Shown here: in pieces, positions 25,103 through 34,108 of the stretch | How the letters are laid out: every line of letters begins with the position of its first letter | How positions within the stretch are numbered: position 1 is the stretch's first letter | Source of the DNA: Neorhizobium galegae bv. orientalis str. HAMBI 540 | Lineage (GTDB): Bacteria > Pseudomonadota > Alphaproteobacteria > Rhizobiales > Rhizobiaceae | Reading direction: 5' to 3' | Assembly: GCF_000731315.1 (NCBI RefSeq) | Contig: NZ_HG938354.1 | Span: forward strand, 1,240,001 to 1,304,000 | DNA length: 64,000 nt | Made by a program: the position numbers and the translations under genes | Notes under the pieces: generated by a model | Databases searched by the model: none | Seen by the model: the letters and a program-made list of their open reading frames with translations, nothing else | Told to the model about the DNA's origin: nothing

Positions 25103-26998
25103 ATGAAAACGTCGATAGCCACGGTTTCGATCAGCGGGGAACTGCCCGAGAAGCTGGAAGCGATTGCCAAGGCCGGTTTCGATGGGGTGGAGATCTTCGA
25201 AAACGATTTCCTCGCCTTCGACGGCAGCCCCGCCGATGTCGGGAAAATGGTGCGCGATCACGGGCTGGAGATCACGCTGTTCCAGCCGTTCCGCGATTTC
25301 GAGGGCATGCCGCCCTCGCATCGGAGCCGCACCTTCGATCGTGCAGAACGCAAGTTCGACGTGATGCAGGAACTCGGCACCGACCTCGTCCTTGTGTGCT
25401 CGAACGTCTCGCCGGTCTCTCTCGGCGGCATCGACCGGGCGGCGGCGGATTTCCACGAGCTCGGCGAACGGGCCGCCAGGCGTGGGTTGAAAGTGGGCTA
25501 CGAGGCGCTCGCCTGGGGCCGGCATATCAACGATCATCGCGATGCCTGGGAGATCGTGCGGCGTGCCGACCACCCGAATATCGGGCTGATCCTCGACAGC
25601 TTTCACACCCTGTCGCGGAAGATAGACATCAATTCGATCCGCTCGATCCCGAAGGACAAGATCTTCATCGTCCAGCTCGCCGATGCGCCGCTGATCGACA
25701 TGGACCTGCTCTACTGGTCGCGGCATTTCCGCAACATGCCCGGCGAGGGCGATCTGCCGGTGACGGCTTTTACCACCGCAATCGCCGAAACCGGCTACGA
25801 CGGTTATTTCTCGCTGGAGATTTTCAACGACCAGTTCCGCGGTGGATCCAGCCGGGCGATTGCCGATGACGGCTACCGCTCGCTCATCTATCTCGGCGAC
25901 CAGGTGCGGCGCAGCCCCAACGCTTCGGGCCTGACGGTTCTCGACATGCCGGACCGCGCAACGGTCAAGGGCGTCGGTTTCGTGGAATTCTCTTCCGACG
26001 AGAAGGACGCGGCCGACCTTGCTGCGATCCTGCGAACGCTCGGTTTCCGCAAGACGGCGAAACACAAGTCGAAGAAGGTCAGCCTTTACAGCCAGGGCGA
26101 TATCCGTCTCCTCGTCAATACCGACGAGAAGGGGTTTGCCAACGCCTCGTTTGCCGTCCACGGCACCTCCGCCTATGCGATGGCTCTGGTCGTCGACGAT
26201 GCCGGGCAGGCGTTCGAAAGGGCCGTGGCGCTGGGGGCCGAACCGTTCAGGCAGCAGGTCGCAGCGGGCGAAGTGGAGATACCGGCGATCCGCGGCGTCG
26301 GCGGCGGCCTCGTCTACCTGATCGACGACAACAGCAATCTCGGCCGCTTTTCCGAGATCGATTTCCTGCCCGCCAGCGAAGAGGGCGAACCCGAGATGGC
26401 GCCGGCGCATCTCGAGCATGTCGACCATATCGCCCAGACGGTCGCCTACGAGGAAATGCTGACCTGGCTGCTCTTCTACACCTCGATCTTCGAGACGCAG
26501 AAGACGCCGATGGTCGACATCATCGATCCGGCCGGCGTGGTACGCAGCCAGGTGGTCGAAAACGCCTCCGGCACGCTCCGCATCACCTTGAACGGCGCCG
26601 AGAACCGCCGCACGCTGGCGGGTCATTTCATCGCCGAAAAATTCGGATCCGGCGTCCAGCATCTCGCCTTCCACACCGACGACATCTTTGCGACGGCCGC
26701 GGCGTTGCGCAAGAACGGGTTCAAGCCGCTTGCCATCTCGCCCAACTATTACGGCGACGTCGAAGCCCGCTTCGGCCTCGATGCGGAGCTTTCGGAGCGG
26801 CTGAAGGAAGAGAACATCCTCTACGACCGCGACGAGCACGGCGAATATTTCCAGCTCTACAGCATGACCTATAGCGAGGGTTTCTTCTTCGAGATCGTCG
26901 AACGGCGCGGTTATCGTGGCTACGGCGCCCCGAACGCCATCTTCCGGATCGCGGCGCTGAAGAGGGCGCTTCGTCCCGAAGGCATGCCGAGAGTGTGA
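25103..26998 (+). CDS. Fused 3-dehydroshikimate dehydratase (QsuB type; TIM barrel + HPPD-like domain)
   Basis: A 631-residue two-domain enzyme. Residues ~1-270 are an AP-endonuclease-like TIM barrel with metal-site segments EIFEN, LILDSFHTLSRK (~161-172), QLADAP (~190) and EIFND (~239). Residues ~280-625 are a 4-hydroxyphenylpyruvate-dioxygenase-like VOC region with its own metal ligands in EHVDHIAQ (~436), VQHLAFH (~516) and FFEIVERRGYRG (~594). Proteins of this architecture (QsuB) turn 3-dehydroshikimate into protocatechuate; the first domain does the chemistry. GAGGAGG precedes the ATG. It completes a quinate/shikimate-to-protocatechuate route with the divergent aroE-like and aroQ genes. 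Confidence 0.88.
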   Translation: MKTSIATVSISGELPEKLEAIAKAGFDGVEIFENDFLAFDGSPADVGKMVRDHGLEITLFQPFRDFEGMPPSHRSRTFDRAERKFDVMQELGTDLVLVCSNVSPVSLGGIDRAAADFHELGERAARRGLKVGYEALAWGRHINDHRDAWEIVRRADHPNIGLILDSFHTLSRKIDINSIRSIPKDKIFIVQLADAPLIDMDLLYWSRHFRNMPGEGDLPVTAFTTAIAETGYDGYFSLEIFNDQFRGGSSRAIADDGYRSLIYLGDQVRRSPNASGLTVLDMPDRATVKGVGFVEFSSDEKDAADLAAILRTLGFRKTAKHKSKKVSLYSQGDIRLLVNTDEKGFANASFAVHGTSAYAMALVVDDAGQAFERAVALGAEPFRQQVAAGEVEIPAIRGVGGGLVYLIDDNSNLGRFSEIDFLPASEEGEPEMAPAHLEHVDHIAQTVAYEEMLTWLLFYTSIFETQKTPMVDIIDPAGVVRSQVVENASGTLRITLNGAENRRTLAGHFIAEKFGSGVQHLAFHTDDIFATAAALRKNGFKPLAISPNYYGDVEARFGLDAELSERLKEENILYDRDEHGEYFQLYSMTYSEGFFFEIVERRGYRGYGAPNAIFRIAALKRALRPEGMPRV

Positions 26999-27114
26999 GC
27001 GGTGCCCGGTTATCCTATGAGGAAATTTAGTTTCGGCGAGGATAGAGGCTGGATTGAATATGAATATGATCCCGCATTATATATGAGGATCGAAAGAATA
27101 TCTGAGATGATTTC

Positions 27115-27783
27115 ATGCTTCCGAATACAATTGTCGAGACAGTCGCCGAAAGCAGCTACCGGCGGATTCGCGCGGACATCATCTTCGGTCGCCTGGCGCC
27201 GGGGCAGAAGCTGAAACTGGAAAGTTTAAAAGAGAACTACGAGACCAGTGTCAGCACGCTCCGGGAAATATTGAACCGGCTTTCGTCCGAGGGGCTCGTA
27301 CTTGCGGAGGGACAGCGCGGCTTCGAAGTGTCGCCTATCTCGGCCATTGATCTTCGGGAAATCGCGGCTCTTCGGCTTCTGCTTGAGACTCATGCGCTCG
27401 AACAATCGTTCCAGCAGGGCGATGTGGAATGGGAGGCTCGCCTCGTTTCCGCGCATTACAAGCTCTCCCGCATGGAACGGGTGATGGCGACCGGCGACAC
27501 AAGCCAGGCGGAAAACTGGAAACGCTATGACTGGGAATTCCATCAGGCGCTCATCTCCGCCTGCGGATCTAAGCTGCTGATGGATACCCATTCGGCGGTG
27601 TTCGACAAATACCTGCGCTACCAGATGGTGGCATTGTCCTATCGAGGAGAGATCGCGGCAACAGAGCATCAGAAGCTTCTGGATGCAGCGCTGAGGCGCG
27701 ACAAGGAAGTGGCAAAGACGGTACTGACCATCCATATCCAAGATGGCGTGGAACATGCGCTCGCCCGCAATTCTCTGTTGTAA
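27115..27783 (+). CDS. GntR family (FadR/FCD) transcriptional regulator, copy 1
   Basis: A 222-residue regulator with an N-terminal GntR winged helix (SSYRRIRADIIFGRLAPGQKLKLE...STLREILNRLSSEGLV) and a C-terminal all-helical FCD effector domain with metal-site histidines (YDWEFHQALISACGS, IQDGVEHAL). It is the first of two tandem paralogues after the QsuB-like gene. They share long identical stretches such as AEGQRGFEVSP. It is the likely regulator of the divergent importer and enzyme genes. Confidence 0.9.
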   Translation: MLPNTIVETVAESSYRRIRADIIFGRLAPGQKLKLESLKENYETSVSTLREILNRLSSEGLVLAEGQRGFEVSPISAIDLREIAALRLLLETHALEQSFQQGDVEWEARLVSAHYKLSRMERVMATGDTSQAENWKRYDWEFHQALISACGSKLLMDTHSAVFDKYLRYQMVALSYRGEIAATEHQKLLDAALRRDKEVAKTVLTIHIQDGVEHALARNSLL

Positions 27784-27828
27784 GGCGAACCAACGATCAA
27801 ACACACAACCTGGAACCAGGGGGACACC

Positions 27829-28503
27829 ATGCCGGAACCAGTGAGCCAATCGACGGAAACGATCAGCGACATCGTGTTCCGCCAATTGAAGCAGGACATT
27901 ATAGCCGGGGCGCTGCCGCCGGGTTCCAAGATCAAGCTGGAGCAGGCCAAGGAGCATTATTCGATCAGTGTTTCATCGCTACGTGAGATCCTGAGCCGGC
28001 TTACGACAGAAAACCTGGTGATCGCCGAAGGCCAAAGGGGGTTCGAAGTCAGCCCGGCCTCGCGCCAGGAACTGATGGAGCTCGCCGACCTTCGCATTGT
28101 ACTGGAAACGCATGCGATGGGTCTGGCGTTCGCATCCGGCGACCTCGAATGGGAGGGCCGGATCGTCGAGGCGTATCACAAGCTCGCGGCGGCGGAGCGT
28201 CGTCTTCTGGCCGGCGATGTTTCACGCACGGTCGACTGGGTCCGGTACGACTGGGAATTCCATCACTCTATCGTCTCGGCCTGTAACTCGGCGACGCTGA
28301 TGGCGAATCTTTCTTCGGTTTTCGACCGCTTCCTGCGCTATCACATGCTCGCGGAAAGCTTCCGGGGAAAGGCTGTCGTCGATGATCACAAGCTGCTGTT
28401 CGAACTTGCCCTCGCTAAAGACACCGAAGGTGCAAGGAACATTATCCGCAAACACGTCGAGAGTGGCGTAGAGCACGTTCTGAAAAGCAACAAGATACGA
28501 TAA
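27829..28503 (+). CDS. GntR family (FadR/FCD) transcriptional regulator, copy 2
   Basis: A 224-residue paralogue of the preceding gene (roughly half of residues alike by eye). It has the same layout: winged helix, AEGQRGFEVSP linker, FCD domain with YDWEFHHSIVSACNS and a C-terminal HVESGVEHVL. The pair probably arose by tandem duplication and may respond to two related effectors or form heterodimers. The intergenic gap is 45 bases. Confidence 0.9.
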   Translation: MPEPVSQSTETISDIVFRQLKQDIIAGALPPGSKIKLEQAKEHYSISVSSLREILSRLTTENLVIAEGQRGFEVSPASRQELMELADLRIVLETHAMGLAFASGDLEWEGRIVEAYHKLAAAERRLLAGDVSRTVDWVRYDWEFHHSIVSACNSATLMANLSSVFDRFLRYHMLAESFRGKAVVDDHKLLFELALAKDTEGARNIIRKHVESGVEHVLKSNKIR

Positions 28504-28838
28504 GAACTCTGCTCCTCGGCGCCCTCGATACAGGCTGCAGCCGATTTATGTCCGCCTTGAAGGGACACGAACCTACGGCGGCTTCACTTCTGGATTATTC
28601 CCTTGAGAACATTCAATTTTAGAAATTCTCCAGAATACCGATTGAATCTCAGGTCAGTCCGCAAAAGGGAGCTGACCGTGTTCATTCCTCAAGGCTCAAC
28701 CTGTAACGCTGTTGGATGCCAGACTCCCCAAATCTCGGTAGCAACACGGCAAAGATAAAAGTCCGCGATTAAGCGTTTGGAAGAAGACCCATCGGCTCGA
28801 TACCTATTGGTCACCAGCGCGGCCGCACATGCTCCCGT
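28504..28838. other. Intergenic region after the GntR pair, no gene recognised
   Basis: The stretch before the IS6 remnant contains only short, low-quality reading frames. No hairpin or RNA gene was recognised. Confidence 0.3.
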
Positions 28839-28931
28839 CATGACCCGATGGCCAACTTATTTCGTGTTCCCCGCCACGACATTCCATCTGCCCTTCATCG
28901 CGAACTGCGAGCAGCAGCCTTGGAGTGCTGA
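28839..28931 (+). pseudogene. C-terminal remnant of an IS6-family transposase
   Basis: Thirty codons followed by TGA encode HDPMANLFRVPRHDIP and then a HRELRAAAL segment, matching the last residues of the IS6 transposase at 7657 (HDPIANLFHIPRHDIP...HRELRAAAM) but on the opposite strand and with several substitutions. Nothing upstream continues the match convincingly, so this is an old fragment of a second element. Confidence 0.8.
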
Positions 28932-29060
28932 GTCTACAGCGCCACCGGAATGCCTCTCGCCACGTGGAAATGGACGGCGTTTGAGAGGGAATTGTCTTCA
29001 AGTGCTCGCCATTCCCGCATCCACGCGATAGCCAGCCTTATTGAATAACGGTTTCTTTAA

Positions 29061-29075
29061 ATCGGAAATTCCGAT
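29061..29075. promoter_or_regulatory. Perfect palindrome upstream of the ArsR-like gene
   Basis: ATCGGAA-A-TTCCGAT is a perfect 15-base palindrome with a one-base centre, 36 bases before the start codon of the ArsR-like regulator. The position and symmetry suit an operator for a dimeric winged-helix protein, most simply autoregulation. Confidence 0.6.
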
Positions 29076-29111
29076 ATGGAAGCTGGATCGTAGATTTGGC
29101 CGGGATGCAAA

Positions 29112-30041
29112 ATGAGTTCGAATTTTCTCGTCATCGATCCGGAAAAAGATTTGGCTGCAATCAAGGGGGTATCGTCCTTGCCCCGCATCAAGCTTTTGAA
29201 AGAATTGTCAAAACGCCCCGGGATCAATGTAAATGAACTGGCGCAAGCGTCGGGTCTGCCGCAATCTTCAGTGTCGGCGCATCTTCAGGTGCTGGAAAAG
29301 GCAGGATTGGTGCGAACCGAGACGCAAAAGGCCCGGAAGGGAAACCAAAAAATCTGTTTTGCCGTCTATGATGAGCTTGTTGTCACATTCCACCCGGCTG
29401 CCCCTGCCTCATCGTCCGATATGATCGAGGTTTCCATGCCGCTGGGTCTCTACACCAATAATTCCGTGACCGGCCCCTGCGGCATCTGCTCCACCGAGGG
29501 TATCATCGGTCTGCTGGATGTGCCCGAAACATTCATGGACCCGGAGCGGATGAAGACAAGCCTGCTCTGGTTCACCAGCGGCTTCGTGGAATATCAGTTT
29601 CCGAACAATGCGAAGCTGCGCGGAGACAGCATTGAAGCCATTGAAATTGCTATGGAAGTAAGCTCAGAGGTTCCGGGCACGCTGGCAAACTGGCCCTCGG
29701 ACATCGTATTGTCCATCAACGGCAAGGAAATCGGCGTGTGGACCTCCCCTGGAGATTATGGGGATCATCGCGGCACCTATACGCCGGGTTGGTGGAAGCT
29801 GAAAGGCTCACAATACGGCATGTTGAAAACCTGGTCAGTTGGGCCCGTGGGAACCTTTGTCGATGGAATCAGGATTTCCGATATCAAAGCTCAGGATCTG
29901 GATTTGGATGACCACCGGTCTGTCCGTCTGCGGATCGAGGTCAAGGCGGAAGGCCGGCATCCCGGCGGCATCAACATCTTCGGACGCGGCTTTGGCAATT
30001 ACGGCCACGATATTGTTCTTCGATTAAAAACGAAGAAATAG
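29112..30041 (+). CDS. ArsR-like HTH regulator with a large C-terminal domain
   Basis: A 309-residue protein. Residues ~20-90 are an ArsR-type winged helix (SSLPRIKLLKELSKRPGINVNELAQ, LPQSSVSAHLQVLEKAGLVRTE). Residues ~100-305 are a beta-rich domain not found in classic metal-sensing ArsR proteins, with GPCGICS (two cysteines) and a run of tryptophan/glycine-rich segments (GTYTPGWWKLKGSQYG). There is no metal-site cluster of the ArsR type in the HTH. It precedes the arabinofuranosidase and its sugar importer on the same strand, so it probably senses the sugar or glycoside with its C-terminal domain. Confidence 0.82.
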   Translation: MSSNFLVIDPEKDLAAIKGVSSLPRIKLLKELSKRPGINVNELAQASGLPQSSVSAHLQVLEKAGLVRTETQKARKGNQKICFAVYDELVVTFHPAAPASSSDMIEVSMPLGLYTNNSVTGPCGICSTEGIIGLLDVPETFMDPERMKTSLLWFTSGFVEYQFPNNAKLRGDSIEAIEIAMEVSSEVPGTLANWPSDIVLSINGKEIGVWTSPGDYGDHRGTYTPGWWKLKGSQYGMLKTWSVGPVGTFVDGIRISDIKAQDLDLDDHRSVRLRIEVKAEGRHPGGINIFGRGFGNYGHDIVLRLKTKK

Positions 30042-30127
30042 GGGCGGCCCTCATCTCCTTCTTGTGCATCGCAGCACATCCTCCCCATTGACAAACCAGC
30101 CTCATCTGATGAACCTTATCTAAAAGT

Positions 30128-30141
30128 ACGATTTATATCGT
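30128..30141. promoter_or_regulatory. Inverted repeat ACGAT-N4-ATCGT upstream of the GH51 gene
   Basis: ACGAT (30128-30132) and ATCGT (30137-30141) flank TTAT, 27 bases before the arabinofuranosidase start codon. It is a possible operator for the ArsR-like regulator. It does not match the 29061 palindrome closely, so the assignment is weak. Confidence 0.35.
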
Positions 30142-30167
30142 CAATATGGATAATCGGAGAAGGCAGC

Positions 30168-31679
30168 ATGAAGGCACGCGTGGCCGTCCATCGGGATTTC
30201 AAGATCAGCGACATCGATGAGCGGCTCTATTCCGCCTTTATCGAGCATATGGGCCGCGCGATCTACGGCGGCATCTACGAGCCTGGCCATCCAGAGGCGG
30301 ATGAGCAGGGTTTCCGCAAGGATGTGCTGAAGTTCGTGCAGGATCTGAAGGTCCCGGCCATCCGTTATCCTGGCGGCAACTTCGTTTCAGCCTATCGTTG
30401 GGAAGATGGCATCGGCCCGAGGGATCAGCGCCCCGTTCGCCTCGACCTCGCCTGGCGGTCGAAGGAGACCAACCAGATCGGCGTCAACGAATTCGCCGAC
30501 TGGGCGTCGATGGCCGGCATCGAGATGATGCTGGCCGTCAATCTCGGCTCCCGTGGGTTGGAAGAGGCCCGCAACTTTCTCGAATATGCCAATTTCCCCT
30601 CCGGCACCGCCTGGAGCGATCTTCGCCGCTCGCACGGAAAGAACGATCCTTACGGCGTCAAGATGTGGTGCCTTGGCAATGAAATGGATGGCCCCTGGCA
30701 AATCGGCCACAAGGTGGCGACCGAATACGGGCGTCTCGCCAACGAGACCGCCAAGGCCTTCAAAAGTTTCGACAGCAGCATTGAGGCCATCGTCTGCGGC
30801 AGTTCCAACGACGGCATGGCGACCTATCCTGAATGGGAGCGCGAAGTGCTGGAGGAGTGCTACGAGAACGTCGATTATATCTCGCTGCACAAATATTTCG
30901 GCAACAAGAGCAAGGACACGCTCAATTATTTCGGCAAGGTCGAGGAAACCGGGCGCTACATCCAGACCATCGCCGGCACGATCGACTATGTGAAATCGAA
31001 GAAGCGGGCAAAGAACGACGTCCACATCTGCTTCGACGAATGGAATGTCTGGTACCACATCCGCGATGAGGACAGTCATCGCTGGCGGACATGGGACTGG
31101 CCGGAAGCCCCCGCGCTACTGGAAGAGACCTATAATTTCGAGGATGCGCTGTTTGTCGCCTGCCTGTTGAACGAATTCATCCGCCGCTCCGACCGCGTCC
31201 GCATCGCCTGCATTGCGCAGCTGGTGAATGTGATTGCACCGATCCGCGCCGAGAAAAACGGCCCGGCCTGGCGTCAGACGATCTACCATCCCTATCGTTT
31301 TGCGTCGATCTACGGGCGCGGCACGGCTCTTCGCGCCGCAGTCGATGCGCCAACCTATGACTGCCGTGTCGCCGACGATGTTTCCTATCTCGATGTCGCA
31401 GCCATCCAGAACCGCGACGAGGGCATGCTGACATTCTTCGTCGTTAACCGCCATCTGACCGAGAGGGCAGAGCTTGAAGTCACCCTGACCGGCTTCACCG
31501 ATTCCGTCTTGTTCGAGCATCATGCGATGGAGGGATACGGCCTCAACGAGACCAACGGACCTGATAGCCCCGACCACGTCGTGCCAAAACCCAGCTCCGG
31601 CGTTGGCGTCGAGGACGGCAAGCTAAAAGGCTCGATTGCACCGCTTTCCTATCATGTCTTCCGCCTCAAGATAAATTGA
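30168..31679 (+). CDS. GH51 alpha-L-arabinofuranosidase
   Basis: A 503-residue retaining glycosidase of family GH51 that removes terminal arabinofuranosyl units from arabinan- or arabinoxylan-derived oligosaccharides. The acid/base glutamate lies in CLGNEMDG (~171) and the nucleophile in CFDEWNVWY (~290), with YPGGNFVSAY near the N-terminus as in the family. It has no signal peptide, so it acts in the cytoplasm on oligosaccharides brought in by the importer encoded just downstream. GGAGAAGG precedes the ATG. The next gene starts nine bases after its stop. Confidence 0.94.
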   Translation: MKARVAVHRDFKISDIDERLYSAFIEHMGRAIYGGIYEPGHPEADEQGFRKDVLKFVQDLKVPAIRYPGGNFVSAYRWEDGIGPRDQRPVRLDLAWRSKETNQIGVNEFADWASMAGIEMMLAVNLGSRGLEEARNFLEYANFPSGTAWSDLRRSHGKNDPYGVKMWCLGNEMDGPWQIGHKVATEYGRLANETAKAFKSFDSSIEAIVCGSSNDGMATYPEWEREVLEECYENVDYISLHKYFGNKSKDTLNYFGKVEETGRYIQTIAGTIDYVKSKKRAKNDVHICFDEWNVWYHIRDEDSHRWRTWDWPEAPALLEETYNFEDALFVACLLNEFIRRSDRVRIACIAQLVNVIAPIRAEKNGPAWRQTIYHPYRFASIYGRGTALRAAVDAPTYDCRVADDVSYLDVAAIQNRDEGMLTFFVVNRHLTERAELEVTLTGFTDSVLFEHHAMEGYGLNETNGPDSPDHVVPKPSSGVGVEDGKLKGSIAPLSYHVFRLKIN

Positions 31680-31688
31680 GGTGACGAC

Positions 31689-32759
31689 ATGGGGATCATT
31701 TTGACCAATGTCCGGAAGAACTTTGGGGAAGTCGGCGTCATCCACGGCGTGAGCATGGAAATTCCCACTGGAGACTTTGCGGTCTTCGTGGGGCCGTCTG
31801 GATGCGGCAAGTCAACGCTTCTGCGCATGATCGCCGGGTTGGAGGACACCACCGGGGGCTCGATTTCCATCGAAGGGCGTGACGTTACCGATGTGGAGCC
31901 GGCCAAGCGCGAAGTGGCGATGGTCTTCCAGTCCTATGCGCTCTATCCGCATCTGACCGTCTTCGAGAACATGGGCTTTTCGCTGAGCCTCAAGAAGACC
32001 CCGAAGGCTCGCATCAAGGAAATGGTGCACGAGGCGGCCCGCATTCTTCATCTCGAAGAGCATCTGGACAAGCGCCCGTCGGAACTATCCGGCGGCCAGC
32101 GCCAGCGTGTCGCCATCGGTCGCGCAATCGTACGCCAGCCCAAGGTGTTCCTGTTCGATGAACCACTGTCGAACCTCGATGCCGAGCTGCGGGTGCAGAT
32201 GCGGCTGGAGTTGGCCCGGCTGCACAAGCAGATCGGCGCGACGATGATCTATGTCACGCATGACCAGGTGGAAGCGATGACGCTGGCTGACCGGATCTTC
32301 GTCCTGAAGGATGGCGTGGTCAAGCAATCCGGCAAGCCGCTGGAGCTTTACGATAATCCCGACAATCAGTTTGTCGGCGGCTTCATCGGCTCGCCCGCGA
32401 TGAATTTTCTCCCCGGCCGGGTGCTTGGCCGGGAGGGCGAATTATTGCGCATCGGCCTGGACGGTCTCGACAGGGAGTTGCTGGCGAAAGTGACCACGGG
32501 GTTAAGCGATGGGACGAGCGTCAGAGTTGGCCTGCGCCCGGAGCATTTGCGTCCCATGGACGGCGGTTTCAACGCAACGGTTGAAATGGCGGAGGATCTC
32601 GGCGGCGTTTCCTTTGTCCATGCGCGTCTCGTCGATGGCCGGATGATCGTCATGGAAACACGCGGACGCCGTGAAAGTTTTGACGGCAAGACCCTCCCTC
32701 TCGGGGCGAATGCAGACGAGGTTTTCGTTTTCGCGGAGGATGGTAGCCGACTGCATTAA
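31689..32759 (+). CDS. CUT1-type sugar ABC transporter ATP-binding protein (UgpC/MsmK-like)
   Basis: A 356-residue ATPase with Walker A GPSGCGKST (35-43), signature LSGGQRQRVAIGRAIV (~135), Walker B VFLFDEPLSNLD, and a C-terminal TOBE/MOP domain with VGLRPEHLRP, which is specific to MalK-type proteins. It energises the two permeases encoded downstream. Its place before the binding-protein gene, directly behind the GH51 gene, ties the importer to arabinose-containing oligosaccharides. Confidence 0.93.
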   Translation: MGIILTNVRKNFGEVGVIHGVSMEIPTGDFAVFVGPSGCGKSTLLRMIAGLEDTTGGSISIEGRDVTDVEPAKREVAMVFQSYALYPHLTVFENMGFSLSLKKTPKARIKEMVHEAARILHLEEHLDKRPSELSGGQRQRVAIGRAIVRQPKVFLFDEPLSNLDAELRVQMRLELARLHKQIGATMIYVTHDQVEAMTLADRIFVLKDGVVKQSGKPLELYDNPDNQFVGGFIGSPAMNFLPGRVLGREGELLRIGLDGLDRELLAKVTTGLSDGTSVRVGLRPEHLRPMDGGFNATVEMAEDLGGVSFVHARLVDGRMIVMETRGRRESFDGKTLPLGANADEVFVFAEDGSRLH

Positions 32760-32829
32760 TTGAGCATGCACGGAATGGTTCAACCTCCGCCGACGGGAGA
32801 AGGTGGCTTGTTTTAGGGAGGAGACTTCA

Positions 32830-34098
32830 ATGCAATTAAGGAAACTATTGGCGGCTGGCGCAATCGCTCTTATGGCGATTCCGGCCATGGCTCAGGAAAA
32901 TGTAACCTGGTGGGACTTTCTCTCAGGTGGCGATGGGGTGCGCATGAAGGCGCTGATCGCCCGCTTCAATAAGGAACATACCGATATCAAGATCACCAGC
33001 ACGACGCTGGAATGGGGCATTCCCTTCTACACCAAGGTGCGCACCTCCGTTGCAGTCGGGCAAGGCCCCGATGTCATGACCTATCACCTGTCGCGCCTGC
33101 CGCTCGGCCTTGACGAGGGTGTGCTTGATCAACTCACCGACGAGGATATCAAGAACGCAGGCGTCACCAAAGACAGCTTCTTCCCGGCGTCGATCAAGGC
33201 AGCAAGCTCCGATGATGGCAAGCTTTATGCGGTACCCCTCGATATCCATTCCCTTGTTCTCTATTACAACAAAACCTTGCTTGCAGGTTCCAAATTCCTG
33301 GATGCCGGCGGCAAGCTGACAGGGATCAACAACCTCAAGGATTTTGAAGAAGCTCTTGCCTTTGCCAAGCAGAAGGGTTCCGTATCACCGATTTCCTACG
33401 CCACCGGCGATGATGGCGGCGTTTACCGCGTCTTTTACACGCTGCTTCGCCAGCAGGGTGGCGAGCTTATTTCAGGAAAAGAGGTTCTGGCCGGCGACAA
33501 CCTCCAGAAGGCGGCAAAGTCCATCGAGGTGATGACCAAATGGGCAACCAATGGCTGGCAGCCGGAACAGGCTGCATACGAAGCCTCCGTGGCGCTCTTC
33601 ACCTCCGGCAAATCGGCCTTCATGCTGAATGGCGTCTGGGAAGTGCCAACCCTGGTTGATCAGGAAAAGAAGGGAACGCTCGGCTTCAAATGGGGTGCGG
33701 TGCAGGTGCCGAACCTGATGGGAACCCAGACGACCTGGGCGGACTCCCACGCTTTTGCAATTCCGGCAAAAAACAAGATGTCCCCCGAAAAGCGCAAGGC
33801 CGTGATGACCGTGATCGGCTGGATGGAAAAGAATTCGCTGGCCTGGGCGGAAGCCGGGCACATCCCGGCCTATAAGCCAGTGGCGGAAAGCGCAGAGTTC
33901 AAAAAGATGGAGCCCAACGCCACCTATTCAGCGCTTGCGAACAGTGCCTCCTACGATCCGCGTTCGCCGATAGCCGGCGTGGCCTCTCCCGCCTATGACG
34001 CGGCGCTCAATATAATCTCGCCCGCAATCCATGGATATGCCGAACCAATGGCTGCAGCCGAGCAGGTCAAGCAGGATTTGCAGGACAAGCTACGCTGA
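32830..34098 (+). CDS. Family 1 extracellular sugar-binding protein
   Basis: A 422-residue periplasmic binding protein with signal peptide MQLRKLLAAGAIALMAIPAMAQ, the mature N-terminus ENVTWWDFLSGGDG and the SBP_bac_1 pattern (AVGQGPDVMTYHL, VPLDIHSLVLYYNK, LFTSGKSAFMLNGVWEV). The start at 32830 follows GGGAGGAG. It captures oligosaccharide for the downstream permeases. A large nested hairpin separates it from the first permease gene, consistent with higher expression of the binding protein. Confidence 0.93.
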   Translation: MQLRKLLAAGAIALMAIPAMAQENVTWWDFLSGGDGVRMKALIARFNKEHTDIKITSTTLEWGIPFYTKVRTSVAVGQGPDVMTYHLSRLPLGLDEGVLDQLTDEDIKNAGVTKDSFFPASIKAASSDDGKLYAVPLDIHSLVLYYNKTLLAGSKFLDAGGKLTGINNLKDFEEALAFAKQKGSVSPISYATGDDGGVYRVFYTLLRQQGGELISGKEVLAGDNLQKAAKSIEVMTKWATNGWQPEQAAYEASVALFTSGKSAFMLNGVWEVPTLVDQEKKGTLGFKWGAVQVPNLMGTQTTWADSHAFAIPAKNKMSPEKRKAVMTVIGWMEKNSLAWAEAGHIPAYKPVAESAEFKKMEPNATYSALANSASYDPRSPIAGVASPAYDAALNIISPAIHGYAEPMAAAEQVKQDLQDKLR

Positions 34099-34108
34099 CG
34101 AAATGATC

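Noticed and set aside
25019..26839. A 606-codon minus-strand frame opposite the QsuB-like gene
   Set aside because: The plus-strand gene has both metal-binding domains and a strong ribosome site, while the antisense frame has no family features.
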